NCBI GenBank assembly: GCA_003162615.1
Contig: PMNG01000151.1
Span: 19,340-35,859 of the forward strand
Direction: 5' to 3'
From: Methanothrix sp.
GTDB taxonomy: Archaea > Halobacteriota > Methanosarcinia > Methanotrichales > Methanotrichaceae
DNA length: 16,520 nt
Below the pieces are notes generated by a model that was not told the origin of the DNA, did not search any database, and worked only from the letters and a program-made list of their open reading frames with translations. Below, piece by piece: positions 1-7,055 of the stretch (position 1 is its first letter; each line of letters opens with the position of its first letter). The position numbers and the translations under genes are program-made.

Positions 1-146
1 CGATCAAGGCTCAGGCCCGCACCTGAATCGATGAGCACCAGTTCGCTAGCAGCGTCCACCAGGTAGACACAACAGTCCTCAGGACCGGAAAGGCCGGAAC
101 CGCCAACGGCATACACCTTATCGCAGATCTCTAATGCTTTGCTCAT
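1..146 (-). CDS. MBL-fold metallo-hydrolase, N-terminal part (runs off the left edge)
   Basis: The minus strand from the ATG at 146 gives 48 residues beginning MSKALEICDKVYAVGGSG and continuing through CCVYLVDA to LVLIDSGAG. A first strand, a short turn, then 'xYLV...xLVLIDSG' is the opening of the metallo-beta-lactamase fold (glyoxalase II-like hydrolases), where the Asp of IDSG lies near the active site. The metal-binding HxHxDH motif would lie beyond the window, so the substrate cannot be named. No strong ribosome site precedes the ATG. An AT-rich TATA-like stretch near 165-176 would suit a leaderless start. It follows the DUF5803-like gene on the same strand after 65 bases and may be co-transcribed. 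Family assignment is fairly safe; function is unknown. Confidence 0.72.
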   Translation of the reverse strand, partial: MSKALEICDKVYAVGGSGLSGPEDCCVYLVDAASELVLIDSGAGLSLD

Positions 147-211
147 TCCATTTCATCAACCTTGAGTAAATCTAAGAGTAGAACCAATACTGAGATTGTC
201 TGCTATTTTGC

Positions 212-844
212 TCATGCTTCCTTATCGACTTGCTTGCTGATGGTCCGAAGCTTTCTGAGGCTGGCATAATACTCCAGCAGCAGGATGACGGCCATGACTG
301 CGAGAAGTGCGAAGATCCTTTTCAGGGCTTCAGGAGCGCTCGTTTTGTAGTAGTCAACCTCGATCACCTGTCCAGGCGGGTTGATCCAGGTCAGAACTGT
401 CTGGTTTTTATCTATTGTGACTTCGGTTGGATCCGGCCTGGCTATTCCCAGGATGCGGTCTCCTGTGGTGTAACCGGGTGGAAGAATCAGGCGCACAGAT
501 CCGTTGTCACGGAGAGGGAGGATGAACTGCTGACCCAGGTGTGGCACCGTGTAAACCAGGTCGCCTGAGACCCGCTTTCCGAAGTCTATCCGGTAAATAT
601 TGTCTCCCCTCCAGTATGAGTAGCTGCTGTTCATCACCGTCTTCTTGCCGTCCGGAGTCAGAAGGCTGATGTTGTCCGTCTTCTCGTTGGTGGTTATGTT
701 GAAGCTGGTCCCATTTATGTACTGAGCGACCTCCATATCCGAAAGGCTCAGATTGTAGGTAGTTCCGTTGAACTCTTCAGCCTGAACTATGCAGAGGCAG
801 ACCAAGACTAAGGCCAGCAAGACGACTAAGAATGCTTTTTTCAT
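212..844 (-). CDS. DUF5803-like secreted protein with a C-terminal membrane anchor
   Basis: The 210-residue reading starts MKKAFLVVLLALVLVCLC, a clear signal peptide or N-terminal membrane segment. An extracellular domain of about 145 residues follows, rich in possible N-glycosylation sites (NGT, NLS, NIT, NIS, NSS), with a 'LPPGYTTGDRILG' turn and a 'TVLTWINPPG' strand. One transmembrane helix lies near residues 176-194, then a short basic cytoplasmic tail. This layout and the WxNPPG region resemble the archaeal DUF5803 family, as I recall it; no reaction is known. An in-frame ATG at 910 would add 22 residues. I prefer the start at 844 because a TATA-like box at 881-890 (minus strand) would place transcription start near 860, downstream of the longer start, and because the signal peptide then begins at residue 1. 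The HAD gene is transcribed divergently from 1011. Confidence 0.68.
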   Translation of the reverse strand: MKKAFLVVLLALVLVCLCIVQAEEFNGTTYNLSLSDMEVAQYINGTSFNITTNEKTDNISLLTPDGKKTVMNSSYSYWRGDNIYRIDFGKRVSGDLVYTVPHLGQQFILPLRDNGSVRLILPPGYTTGDRILGIARPDPTEVTIDKNQTVLTWINPPGQVIEVDYYKTSAPEALKRIFALLAVMAVILLLEYYASLRKLRTISKQVDKEA

Positions 845-880
845 GGACAAGAGCGACAAACGACTATTCACTTGCGGGTT

Positions 881-890
881 CTTATAATTT
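881..890 (-). promoter_or_regulatory. TATA box for the DUF5803-like gene
   Basis: The minus strand reads AAATTATAAG. Transcription starting about 25 nt downstream would begin near 860 and leave a leader of about 16 nt before the ATG at 844. This supports the shorter start of the gene. Confidence 0.45.
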
Positions 891-1010
891 GGCCTGATTT
901 TAGAAGCCATCGGATAAGGCTAACTCAAATAAGGGCCTGGATAACATAGGCCCGGAATAATCCCAGTGTCCGATTGATTGATATCCGATGCTGGTGTGAT
1001 GGTCTTTGGC

Positions 1011-1778
1011 ATGAAGTCGTTCCTGATCGATCTCGATGGAGTCCTGTATGTCGGCAAAAAACCGATAGAAGGTGCCAGGGAATGCCTGGCGCTCCTGGAT
1101 GACCTAGGTTACGATTACCGGTTTGTTTCCAACTCCACCCGGAGGTGCAGAAGCTCAGTAGCCGAACGGCTGAAGGGTTTTGGATACGATGTTTCGCCGG
1201 GGCGCATCTTCACACCTCCCTTGGCCGCAATCCAGAGAATGAAAAGATCGGGAAAGGACAGGTGTTACCTCCTGACCACGGGAGATGTTCATCTGGATTT
1301 TGAGGAGGCTGGAATATCTCTTTCAGACGAGGATGTTGATTTCGTGGTTGTAGGAGACGCTGGCCGGGATTTCACCTTCGATCGACTGAACAAGGCATTG
1401 AGATTGATCCTCGACGGAGCACAGATCCTGGCCCTGGAGCAGGACAGATACTGGCAGGAGTCTGATGGCCTGGTTCTATCCACAGGCCCCTTCGTGGCTG
1501 CCCTGGAGTACGCCACGGGAAAGAAGTCTGAGCTGATGGGAAAGCCTTCACCGGAGTTCTTCAGGATGGCTCTGAAGGACATGGGTTCGAGCTCAGACCA
1601 GACAGCCATGATCGGGGACGACATCCTGACAGACGTTGCAGGAGCTCAAAAACTGGGCATGCAAGGAATCCTTGTTAAGACGGGAAAGTACCGAGAGGAT
1701 CTTGCCATAAGCTCAGGCGTGGAGCCAGACCTTGTTTTGGAATCTCTAGCGGAGCTAAGGAAGCACCTGGAGACCTAA
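1011..1778 (+). CDS. HAD-superfamily IIA phosphatase (NagD/LHPP-like)
   Basis: A 255-residue haloacid dehalogenase hydrolase, probably cytoplasmic, that hydrolyses a phosphate ester through a phospho-aspartate. Motif I is DLDGVLY with nucleophile Asp7 and acid/base Asp9. Motif II is VSNST (Ser40-Thr43). The motif III lysine lies in GKPSPEFF (about Lys178). Motif IV is MIGDDILTDVAGA with Mg2+-binding Asp203/Asp204. The C2 cap between motifs II and III and the 'KTGKY' end match the HAD-IIA group (NagD, phosphoglycolate phosphatase, LHPP). The substrate cannot be read from sequence. Upstream in-frame TTG (978), GTG (996) and ATG (999) starts exist. ATG 1011 is chosen because the nucleophile then sits at residue 7, as is usual, and GGTGTGAT at 993-1000 can act as its ribosome site. 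It is divergent from the DUF5803-like gene. Confidence 0.88.
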   Translation: MKSFLIDLDGVLYVGKKPIEGARECLALLDDLGYDYRFVSNSTRRCRSSVAERLKGFGYDVSPGRIFTPPLAAIQRMKRSGKDRCYLLTTGDVHLDFEEAGISLSDEDVDFVVVGDAGRDFTFDRLNKALRLILDGAQILALEQDRYWQESDGLVLSTGPFVAALEYATGKKSELMGKPSPEFFRMALKDMGSSSDQTAMIGDDILTDVAGAQKLGMQGILVKTGKYREDLAISSGVEPDLVLESLAELRKHLET

Positions 1779-1936
1779 ACTGAAGGCTCTATCTACTAAT
1801 CTAATGAAACCTAAAGAAGCCAGCCAATAAATCATCTCTTCTGAATGTTCAGCTCCATCAAGCCTGACGATTCCACTTTCCAAGTGCACAAACAATATCG
1901 ATGCTAAAATTAACAAAAACATTAGATTAGGCGTTA

Positions 1937-1950
1937 AAAAATTATTTATC
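1937..1950 (+). promoter_or_regulatory. TATA-like box for the copper/PQQ dehydrogenase gene
   Basis: AAAAATTATTTATC in an AT-rich stretch, about 65-75 nt before the ATG at 2013. It predicts transcription start near 1970 and a leader of about 40 nt that carries the ribosome site. The rest of 1779-2012 shows no gene. Confidence 0.4.
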
Positions 1951-1999
1951 TCATAAACGAGAAAGGACTATAGTTGAATTTTTCGATGCAAGATGAAAA

Positions 2000-2008
2000 G
2001 GAGATGAG
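2000..2008 (+). promoter_or_regulatory. Strong ribosome binding site (GGAGATGAG) fixing the start at 2013
   Basis: GGAGATGAG lies 4 nt before ATG 2013. It decides against the in-frame TTG at 1974 and puts the signal peptide at residue 1. Confidence 0.7.
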
Positions 2009-2012
2009 TCTA

Positions 2013-3656
2013 ATGAAAGGGTGCAATGCATTTCTTCTTTCGATGTTGGTTGTATTATCAATCGGTCTGTCCTTCGGTGCGGATCAACCGCAGCCAATGA
2101 CCAAGACTGTAGAGATCGTGGACTTCTCGTTCCAACCTGGTACGGTTACCGTGCCGGTTGGAACTACTGTTAACTGGGTTAACCACGGCTCTGTTGAACA
2201 CACTGTGACATCCTCTGATGGGACGTTCGGATCAGGAAATATTGCGAGCGGATCAGAGTTCAAGCACACCTTCTCGATGCCGGAAACCTACAGCTATCAT
2301 TGCTCGATCCATCCTTCAATGGTCGGCGAGGTTGTCGTGACCCAAGCCCAGGTCAACGCGTCCAATGTTGAGACAAAGCCAACCGCTACACAGCCGATAT
2401 CGACTAAATCGAGTACTGTATCAGCGCCCGTTGTAGGGCTAAAGTTGGTAGCTGAGGGGTTCACCGCTCCTATGGAGTTCGTCAGTCCTGGAGACGGCAC
2501 TGGGCGGATGTTCCTGGTCGACCAGATCGGTGTGATCAAGGTGATGCTCGCCAACGGCACCATGCTGAAAGAGCCCTTTATGGACGTTAGTGACAGGATG
2601 GTCAAGCTGGACCCTGGATACGACGAACGCGGCCTTCTGGGACTTGCCTTCCATCCCGACTTCGCAAAGAACGGGCACATTTTCGTTATGTACAGCGCTC
2701 CTCTAAGGGCCGGAGCGCCCCAGGGGTTCAATTGCACCAACCATATTTCGGAGTTCGCCGTGTCCAAGGAGAACCCGAACAAGGTCAACATGAGCTCCGA
2801 GAGGATAATTCTTCAGGTCGATAAACCCTATATGAACCACAACGGTGGCACAATCGCCTTCGGACCTGACGGGTACCTCTACATACCCCTGGGTGACGGC
2901 GGCGGTGCGAACGACGCAGGCTTTGGCCACACTCCGTTGACCGGCAACGCACAGAACACCTCGACTATGCTTGGCAAGGTTCTTCGCATCGACGTTAACA
3001 ACATGAGCAAGGGAATGGCTTACGGTATCCCAGGCGACAATCCGTTCGTTGGCAGGCAGGGCTACCTTCCCGAGATATGGGCTTACGGCTTAAGAAATCC
3101 CTACAGGATGGCCTTTGACAAAGGCGGCAACCACAGCCTCTACCTTTCCGATGCAGGCCAGAATCTCTGGGAGGAGGTTGACATAATAACCAAAGGCGGC
3201 AACTACGGATGGAACATCAAAGAGGGTGCCCATTGCTTCGACCCCAACAGCCCGAACACGTCGCCGGCCACCTGTATGGATAAGGGCTACAAAGGAGAGC
3301 CGCTTATCGACCCGATAATCGATTACGACGGCCACCGCATCAACCGGACTGTCGTTGTCGGCGGATACATCTACAGGGGCAAGGCGCTCCCGGAGCTAGA
3401 GGGAGATTACGTCTTCGGTGACTGGTCGAGCAGTTTCACCAAGGGCGACGGCGTGCTGCTCATAGCAATGCCTGCGACTGCTGGTATGTTGTGGAAGATC
3501 GAGGAAGTAAAAGTCGCCAATAACTCCGCCGGACGTGTCAACACCTTCATAAGATCCTTCGGCCAGGACGATAATGGGGAGCTGTACGTCCTGACGTCGG
3601 ACGCTTCTGGGCCCAAAGGAGACGCAGGAAAGATCTACAAAATAGTCCCTGCTTAG
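2013..3656 (+). CDS. Secreted plastocyanin-like cupredoxin fused to a PQQ-dependent sugar dehydrogenase domain
   Basis: A 547-residue exported protein. Residues 1-22 (MKGCNAFLLSMLVVLSIGLSFG) are a signal peptide. About 31-111 is a type 1 copper cupredoxin: 'VDFSFQPGTVTVPVGTTV', then ligands His63 (VEHTV) and Cys97/His100/Met103 (HCSIHPSM), all four present. A Thr/Ser/Pro linker spans about 112-140. The rest is a six-bladed propeller of the soluble glucose/sorbosone dehydrogenase family (GSDH), with RGLLGLAFHPDF, HNGGTIAFGPDGYLYI (the His of HNGG is the usual catalytic base), GLRNPYRMAF (the Arg-Asn pair binds PQQ in soluble GDH) and DAGQNLWEEVD. The family oxidises sugars or related alcohols with PQQ. 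A fused copper domain suggests direct electron acceptance, which is inference. PQQ use in an archaeon is unproven, and some homologues bind only sugars. The gene has its own promoter and terminator. Confidence 0.88.
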   Translation: MKGCNAFLLSMLVVLSIGLSFGADQPQPMTKTVEIVDFSFQPGTVTVPVGTTVNWVNHGSVEHTVTSSDGTFGSGNIASGSEFKHTFSMPETYSYHCSIHPSMVGEVVVTQAQVNASNVETKPTATQPISTKSSTVSAPVVGLKLVAEGFTAPMEFVSPGDGTGRMFLVDQIGVIKVMLANGTMLKEPFMDVSDRMVKLDPGYDERGLLGLAFHPDFAKNGHIFVMYSAPLRAGAPQGFNCTNHISEFAVSKENPNKVNMSSERIILQVDKPYMNHNGGTIAFGPDGYLYIPLGDGGGANDAGFGHTPLTGNAQNTSTMLGKVLRIDVNNMSKGMAYGIPGDNPFVGRQGYLPEIWAYGLRNPYRMAFDKGGNHSLYLSDAGQNLWEEVDIITKGGNYGWNIKEGAHCFDPNSPNTSPATCMDKGYKGEPLIDPIIDYDGHRINRTVVVGGYIYRGKALPELEGDYVFGDWSSSFTKGDGVLLIAMPATAGMLWKIEEVKVANNSAGRVNTFIRSFGQDDNGELYVLTSDASGPKGDAGKIYKIVPA

Positions 3657-3674
3657 GGATAGACCCGAAGCGGT

Positions 3675-3712
3675 ATGGCAGGCATAAATCGCCTGCCGTT
3701 CTTTAATTTTTA
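3675..3712 (+). terminator. Hairpin plus T-rich terminator after the dehydrogenase gene
   Basis: GGCAGGC (3677-3683) and GCCTGCC (3691-3697) form a perfect 7-bp stem with a 7-nt loop, 20 bases after the stop codon. T-rich sequence (TTCTTTAATTTTTAAAATTG) follows. Confidence 0.6.
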
Positions 3713-3771
3713 AAATTGTTTGATACTATAATTAATAACTATTCATAAAAGAGGAATGTTATTAAACTTGG

Positions 3772-4205
3772 ATGAAAAAAATAGGGGAGTACGCAAAGAT
3801 AGTTAGCCTTATTTCTGGTTGCTGTCTTGTTCTTAGTTCGTCCCGGCTTTGGCCAACCATAACCATGGCGACCTCCGGTTCGCAACTTCCCTGTCTTCAT
3901 AATTTTCATTGATCTTGCAACTAATGCAATTGCACTCTTATTAAAAAGGCCACAAGGCCAGCAAGACCTACACATTCTACGGCACCGCGGGCTCTACCGC
4001 CTCATGCGCCGGAACCCCGAAAACCATAGTGGCATTCACTTCACTGTCGCTCTCGACCATGTGACCGGAAGCAACGGCTGCACGAAGCTGTTTGGTTCCG
4101 GAGACGGCCTGGATGGCTCGGCTCTTCAACTCAGACTATGCTGGCGGCGATCAGGTCGTACGCTTCGCTAACGGCGAAAAGATAGCCTACTCTACAAATC
4201 AGTAA
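3772..4205 (+). pseudogene. Decayed gene for a small secreted protein
   Basis: No frame is open across this stretch, but pieces of one protein can be joined. ATG 3772 gives MKKIGEYAKIVS. Dropping one C near 3808 then gives LFLVAVLFLVRPGFGQP, together a good signal peptide. The middle (about 3857-3944) contains stops. A second piece at 3945-4061 reads SKTYTFYGTAGSTASCAG and PKTIVAFTS. A third, in another frame, reads LDHVTGSNGCTKLFGSGDG. A last piece ending at TAA 4203 reads FNSDYAGGDQVVRFANGEK. Gly/Ser/Thr-rich secreted-domain composition with at least three frame changes and a stop-filled middle points to a true pseudogene rather than a single error. I do not recognise the family. It lies between the dehydrogenase terminator and the acetyltransferase gene. 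Apart from a weak promoter near 4265, I see nothing else in 3657-4289. Confidence 0.5.
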
Positions 4206-4264
4206 TCTTCCGAGGAAATCATCAGAAGCGTTAGGCGCTAGACCCGTCCGGCCAGTCTATCAAT

Positions 4265-4273
4265 CTTTTTAAC
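4265..4273 (+). promoter_or_regulatory. Weak TATA-like box for the GNAT gene
   Basis: CTTTTTAAC lies about 21-25 nt before ATG 4290, which has no ribosome site. The spacing fits a leaderless transcript, but the match to a TATA consensus is poor. Confidence 0.25.
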
Positions 4274-4289
4274 AAACTATTTAGCTAGC

Positions 4290-4856
4290 ATGATCCTAAA
4301 TAGTATTGAGATGACCTCCCAAGTCCGAGAAGATCAAACCGAAGACCAGGATTCTAGCAGGTCCAAAACAACACCTGAGTCCAGAATCAATTCCGAACCC
4401 AAAAACAGGTTGGCGGAAGATGCGATTATAATAAGAAGGTTCAAGCCTAGCGATCTGGAAGGAGCTCTAGATCTGGACAGAGAGGTCTTCGGGGGTTATG
4501 ATCCGACCATCTTCACCACATTTTACGAGTACCATCCCAGAACTACGTTGGTCGCAGAGTGCAAAGGCTCCGTTGTCGGTTTCGTGCTTGGCTTCAAGCA
4601 CACCCCCCTGGAGGGCAGAGTCTTCTGGCTGGCTGTCCGACCGGGCTACCAGTGCCGTGGAGTGGGAAGGAAACTCTTAACCTCAATTCTGAGGACTTTC
4701 CGGTTCATGGGGTCGGTGAGCGCTACCCTAGAGGTCAGAATCAGCAACAAGAAGGCTCAGGCCCTCTATTCGGGCATGGGATTCGAGATGATAACGATTT
4801 ACCCTGGCTACTACTCGGATGGAGAACCGGCGATCATCATGAAAAGGCGACTCTAG
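4290..4856 (+). CDS. GNAT-family N-acetyltransferase (RimI-like)
   Basis: A 188-residue protein. Residues 1-45 are polar and charged (Asp/Glu/Gln/Ser/Arg) and probably disordered. A GNAT fold follows from IIIRRFKPSDLEGALDLD onward. Motif A is WLAVRPGYQCRGVGRKLL (113-130), where QCRGVG is the Q/RxxGxG/A acetyl-CoA pyrophosphate loop. Motif B is NKKAQALYSGMGFE (153-166), followed by a YYSDGEPAIIMKR end typical of RimI-type protein N-terminal acetyltransferases. The target (protein N-terminus or small amine) is not visible. The ATG at 4290 lacks a ribosome site; the ATG at 4311 is an alternative that would drop seven residues. It converges on radB with 27 bases between the stop codons, so their transcripts may overlap. 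Confidence 0.85.
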   Translation: MILNSIEMTSQVREDQTEDQDSSRSKTTPESRINSEPKNRLAEDAIIIRRFKPSDLEGALDLDREVFGGYDPTIFTTFYEYHPRTTLVAECKGSVVGFVLGFKHTPLEGRVFWLAVRPGYQCRGVGRKLLTSILRTFRFMGSVSATLEVRISNKKAQALYSGMGFEMITIYPGYYSDGEPAIIMKRRL

Positions 4857-4883
4857 CTGGTGACTCCCCGCTTAACCAGACGG

Positions 4884-5555
4884 CTACTCTACTCCTCTGG
4901 AAGTTATTACGAAATCAGCGGTCTCTCCCTCCGGCTGGGACCTGTGCTTTGCAATTTTTGCCCGACGTCGTCCTTCCCCGATCTTCTCCACTGACACAAT
5001 GGCCTTGCACATGTGCTCAAGATACGTTCCTCCAAGGGGCCTAAGCTCGTTTGTCTCAACGTCAGTGTAGACTTGGTTGGTGATCACAACAGGAATTCTG
5101 TGCCTTCGGGATATCTCCTGGAGTTCTCCGAGCTGCATAGAGAGCAATCTCCTGATAGGACGGTTATCATCCGACTCCAAGAGCACTCTGTAAAGGGATG
5201 TGGCCGAATCCAGGACGACCAGGCCGAGATCTTTCCCGGCGATTTTGCCGGTCTCCCTGATGGACGTGTGCTGCTGGTCAAGGCTCAAAGGCTCGAAGAT
5301 CATTATCTTGGCGGCGATATCCTTGGCTCCAGCTCCAGCTATCTGCTTGAATCGGTCAGGGGAAAACCCTTCGGTGTCAATGAAAGCCACCCTTAATCCC
5401 CTAGACACCGCCTGGACAGCCAACTGAATTACTATGTTGGTCTTGCCTGTTCCCGCCTCTCCGTAGAGCTGGGTCACGATCCCAGACTCGAAGCCTCCGC
5501 CTAAGAGCCTGTCGAGGCCTTGACACCCTGAGGGCAACCGATCTAGCATAGTCAT
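4884..5555 (-). CDS. radB: DNA repair and recombination protein RadB
   Basis: A 223-residue archaeal RecA/RadA-type paralogue of normal RadB length, lacking the N-terminal DNA-binding domain of RadA. It opens LPSGCQGLDRLLGGGFESG, then Walker A GEAGTGKT (residues 32-39), IDTEGFSPDRF, Walker B LVVLD (112-116), and ends in a beta-rich segment (KIAKHRSQPEGETADFVI). RadB binds DNA and ATP with little ATPase activity and assists RadA in homologous recombination; that role is known from other Euryarchaeota, not shown here. It is the last gene of a minus-strand run, 52 bases after the DUF447 gene, so it may be co-transcribed or have its own weak promoter. Starting at the second in-frame ATG (MLDRLPSG) is equally possible. 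Confidence 0.93.
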   Translation of the reverse strand: MTMLDRLPSGCQGLDRLLGGGFESGIVTQLYGEAGTGKTNIVIQLAVQAVSRGLRVAFIDTEGFSPDRFKQIAGAGAKDIAAKIMIFEPLSLDQQHTSIRETGKIAGKDLGLVVLDSATSLYRVLLESDDNRPIRRLLSMQLGELQEISRRHRIPVVITNQVYTDVETNELRPLGGTYLEHMCKAIVSVEKIGEGRRRAKIAKHRSQPEGETADFVITSRGVE

Positions 5556-5607
5556 GGCAACCGTACATTAACAGCAATATCACTGATCGTATGCAGGAAA
5601 TCGATGA

Positions 5608-6204
5608 TCATATGTGGCAATAGTTGTCTATCCTGTCCATGAGGCGTTCCATTGCCTCTTTATCTCTGGGACCGCCGCACCTTTCAACGATACGCTTGAT
5701 CTTCATGATTTCTTCGTAGTAGGAGTCTGTCCTCAGGGCCAAGTATCTGGTGGCTGCAACGGCTGCCTCAACTACGAGATTGGCTCCACGGTTGAAAGCC
5801 CGAAAGTCTTTTCTCAATACCTCTCCTTTCACAAGCTCCACCTTAGCAATGACTATGTCGAGGGGAAAAGGCTCACATTTGAAGAGAGCCCAGGCTTCTG
5901 CATCCTTTAGAATAGGCAGGCCGTCGCGACGGTCAAAATAATCCTGAGTCAGATCTTCGAGGGCGGTTTCTGCGAAGATCCAGGAATCATGGGTTATATT
6001 GGCGACGAACCATCCGTTTGCTAGAACATTGTCATACGTGTGAGTTCCTAAAAAAAGCTTGATGTAAAGCGATTCGCCGTCCCTTATTATGCCCAAGGGA
6101 GCGGCGTTGATGACCCCGTTTTTTTCCGTAGTGGCTATGACCTCGTTGATCCCGTCGAGTACTCCCAGCTCTTCGAGAACCCCATTACCGCAAAGCATCA
6201 TCAA
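5608..6204 (-). CDS. DUF447-family protein (flavin-reductase-like split barrel)
   Basis: A 198-residue protein of the DUF447 family. The N-terminal half has the pattern DGINEVIATTEKNGVINAAP with LGIIRDG, then a conserved 'LGTHTYDNVLANGWFVANIT' core, as in FMN-binding split-barrel proteins. The C-terminal half is helical (YYEEIMKIKRIVERCGGPRDKEAMERLMDRI). Its reaction is unknown. From memory, DUF447 genes occur in methanogens and in methylotrophic bacteria that carry the archaeal-type C1 cofactors, which hints at methanofuran or methanopterin metabolism. Its start codon overlaps the end of the CitG-like gene by 4 bases (ATGA), so translation is probably coupled. The start could also be the second or third Met of MMM. 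Confidence 0.83.
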   Translation of the reverse strand: MMMLCGNGVLEELGVLDGINEVIATTEKNGVINAAPLGIIRDGESLYIKLFLGTHTYDNVLANGWFVANITHDSWIFAETALEDLTQDYFDRRDGLPILKDAEAWALFKCEPFPLDIVIAKVELVKGEVLRKDFRAFNRGANLVVEAAVAATRYLALRTDSYYEEIMKIKRIVERCGGPRDKEAMERLMDRIDNYCHI

Positions 6205-7055
6205 AACCTCAATCCCCTCAGCAGGGAGATTAATAAAGATGCTGCAATCAGATCCGCCGTGGACCCCGGGTTCACGTCCTCGTCCAGGAGCTCTCTGTCC
6301 AGTTTTCTGGCCGATTCGAGGGTCTCATCCTCCAGGGCCAGCTTTGCCCTGAGGGAAACTTCCTTTGCCAACTCTGCACCGAACTTGGCCAGGACAAGGC
6401 TATCTGGCTCCTCTGACAAGGCCTCGAGGTATGTCCTAACAACTCCCTCACCCAGGCCGCGACTTTTAACTTTCTCGGCTAGTCGATCGGCTATTTGAAA
6501 GGATCTTTTATAACCGCTGGACCACTCACGGGCTATCTGGTCGTGATCCCGAGAAAAGTTCATCAAATCCAGAAGGATCTTTCCATGGCTTTGCAGCTTT
6601 TCATGCCAGGATGGGTCCTTCAGGCTGAACAGAGGAACATTAGCTACTCTGGCTTTTGCCAAGCCGAAGGCAGCGTAAAAATCTAAGGCGTCGTCGACGT
6701 TGGTCTCCTTTAGGACCTCGGTCAATTCTTCCTCTAACCGATCCATGTTTTCGGCGCATCTCCCGGCTGCCACGCACAAGGGAATCATCAGGACAAGAGA
6801 TCCGAAATGTGTGTTTCCCGGGATGTTCCAGAATCGCCAGGATCTCACTGCTTCGAGGAGAAGCTGGCCGATCCGGCCCTCTCCTGCAGCAGCCTTTCTG
6901 AAGACTGGGTACGCTGAGACAGCGCTGACCAGGAACTGCTGGAATGTTAGATCTATGAAGTCGTGACAGCGATCGACGTTCCCAGGCTTAGGGCCGGACG
7001 ACAGCTCGATGAGCATTGCCGCCTCTGCACACTGGGCTATTTCGTCAGGGCTCAT
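6201..7055 (-). CDS. CitG-like triphosphoribosyl-dephospho-CoA synthase family protein
   Basis: A 284-residue CitG/MdcB-fold protein. Family motifs are visible: GPKPGNVDR at 21-29, GNTHFGSLVLMIPL at 80-93, and a C-terminal NPGSTADLIAASLLISLL. In bacteria CitG condenses ATP with dephospho-CoA to make the citrate lyase prosthetic group. No citrate or malonate lyase genes are seen here, so the archaeal protein probably does another phosphoribosyl or adenylyl transfer, perhaps in cofactor synthesis (inference). It sits between mmp9 and DUF447 with 4-base ATGA overlaps on both sides, arguing for one translationally coupled operon. Annotation of its exact substrate as dephospho-CoA should not be trusted. 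Confidence 0.85.
   Translation of the reverse strand: MSPDEIAQCAEAAMLIELSSGPKPGNVDRCHDFIDLTFQQFLVSAVSAYPVFRKAAAGEGRIGQLLLEAVRSWRFWNIPGNTHFGSLVLMIPLCVAAGRCAENMDRLEEELTEVLKETNVDDALDFYAAFGLAKARVANVPLFSLKDPSWHEKLQSHGKILLDLMNFSRDHDQIAREWSSGYKRSFQIADRLAEKVKSRGLGEGVVRTYLEALSEEPDSLVLAKFGAELAKEVSLRAKLALEDETLESARKLDRELLDEDVNPGSTADLIAASLLISLLRGLRF

Noticed and set aside
3739..3975. 78-codon minus-strand open frame
   Set aside because: It lies opposite the signal-peptide pieces of the plus-strand pseudogene, which make more sense as protein.
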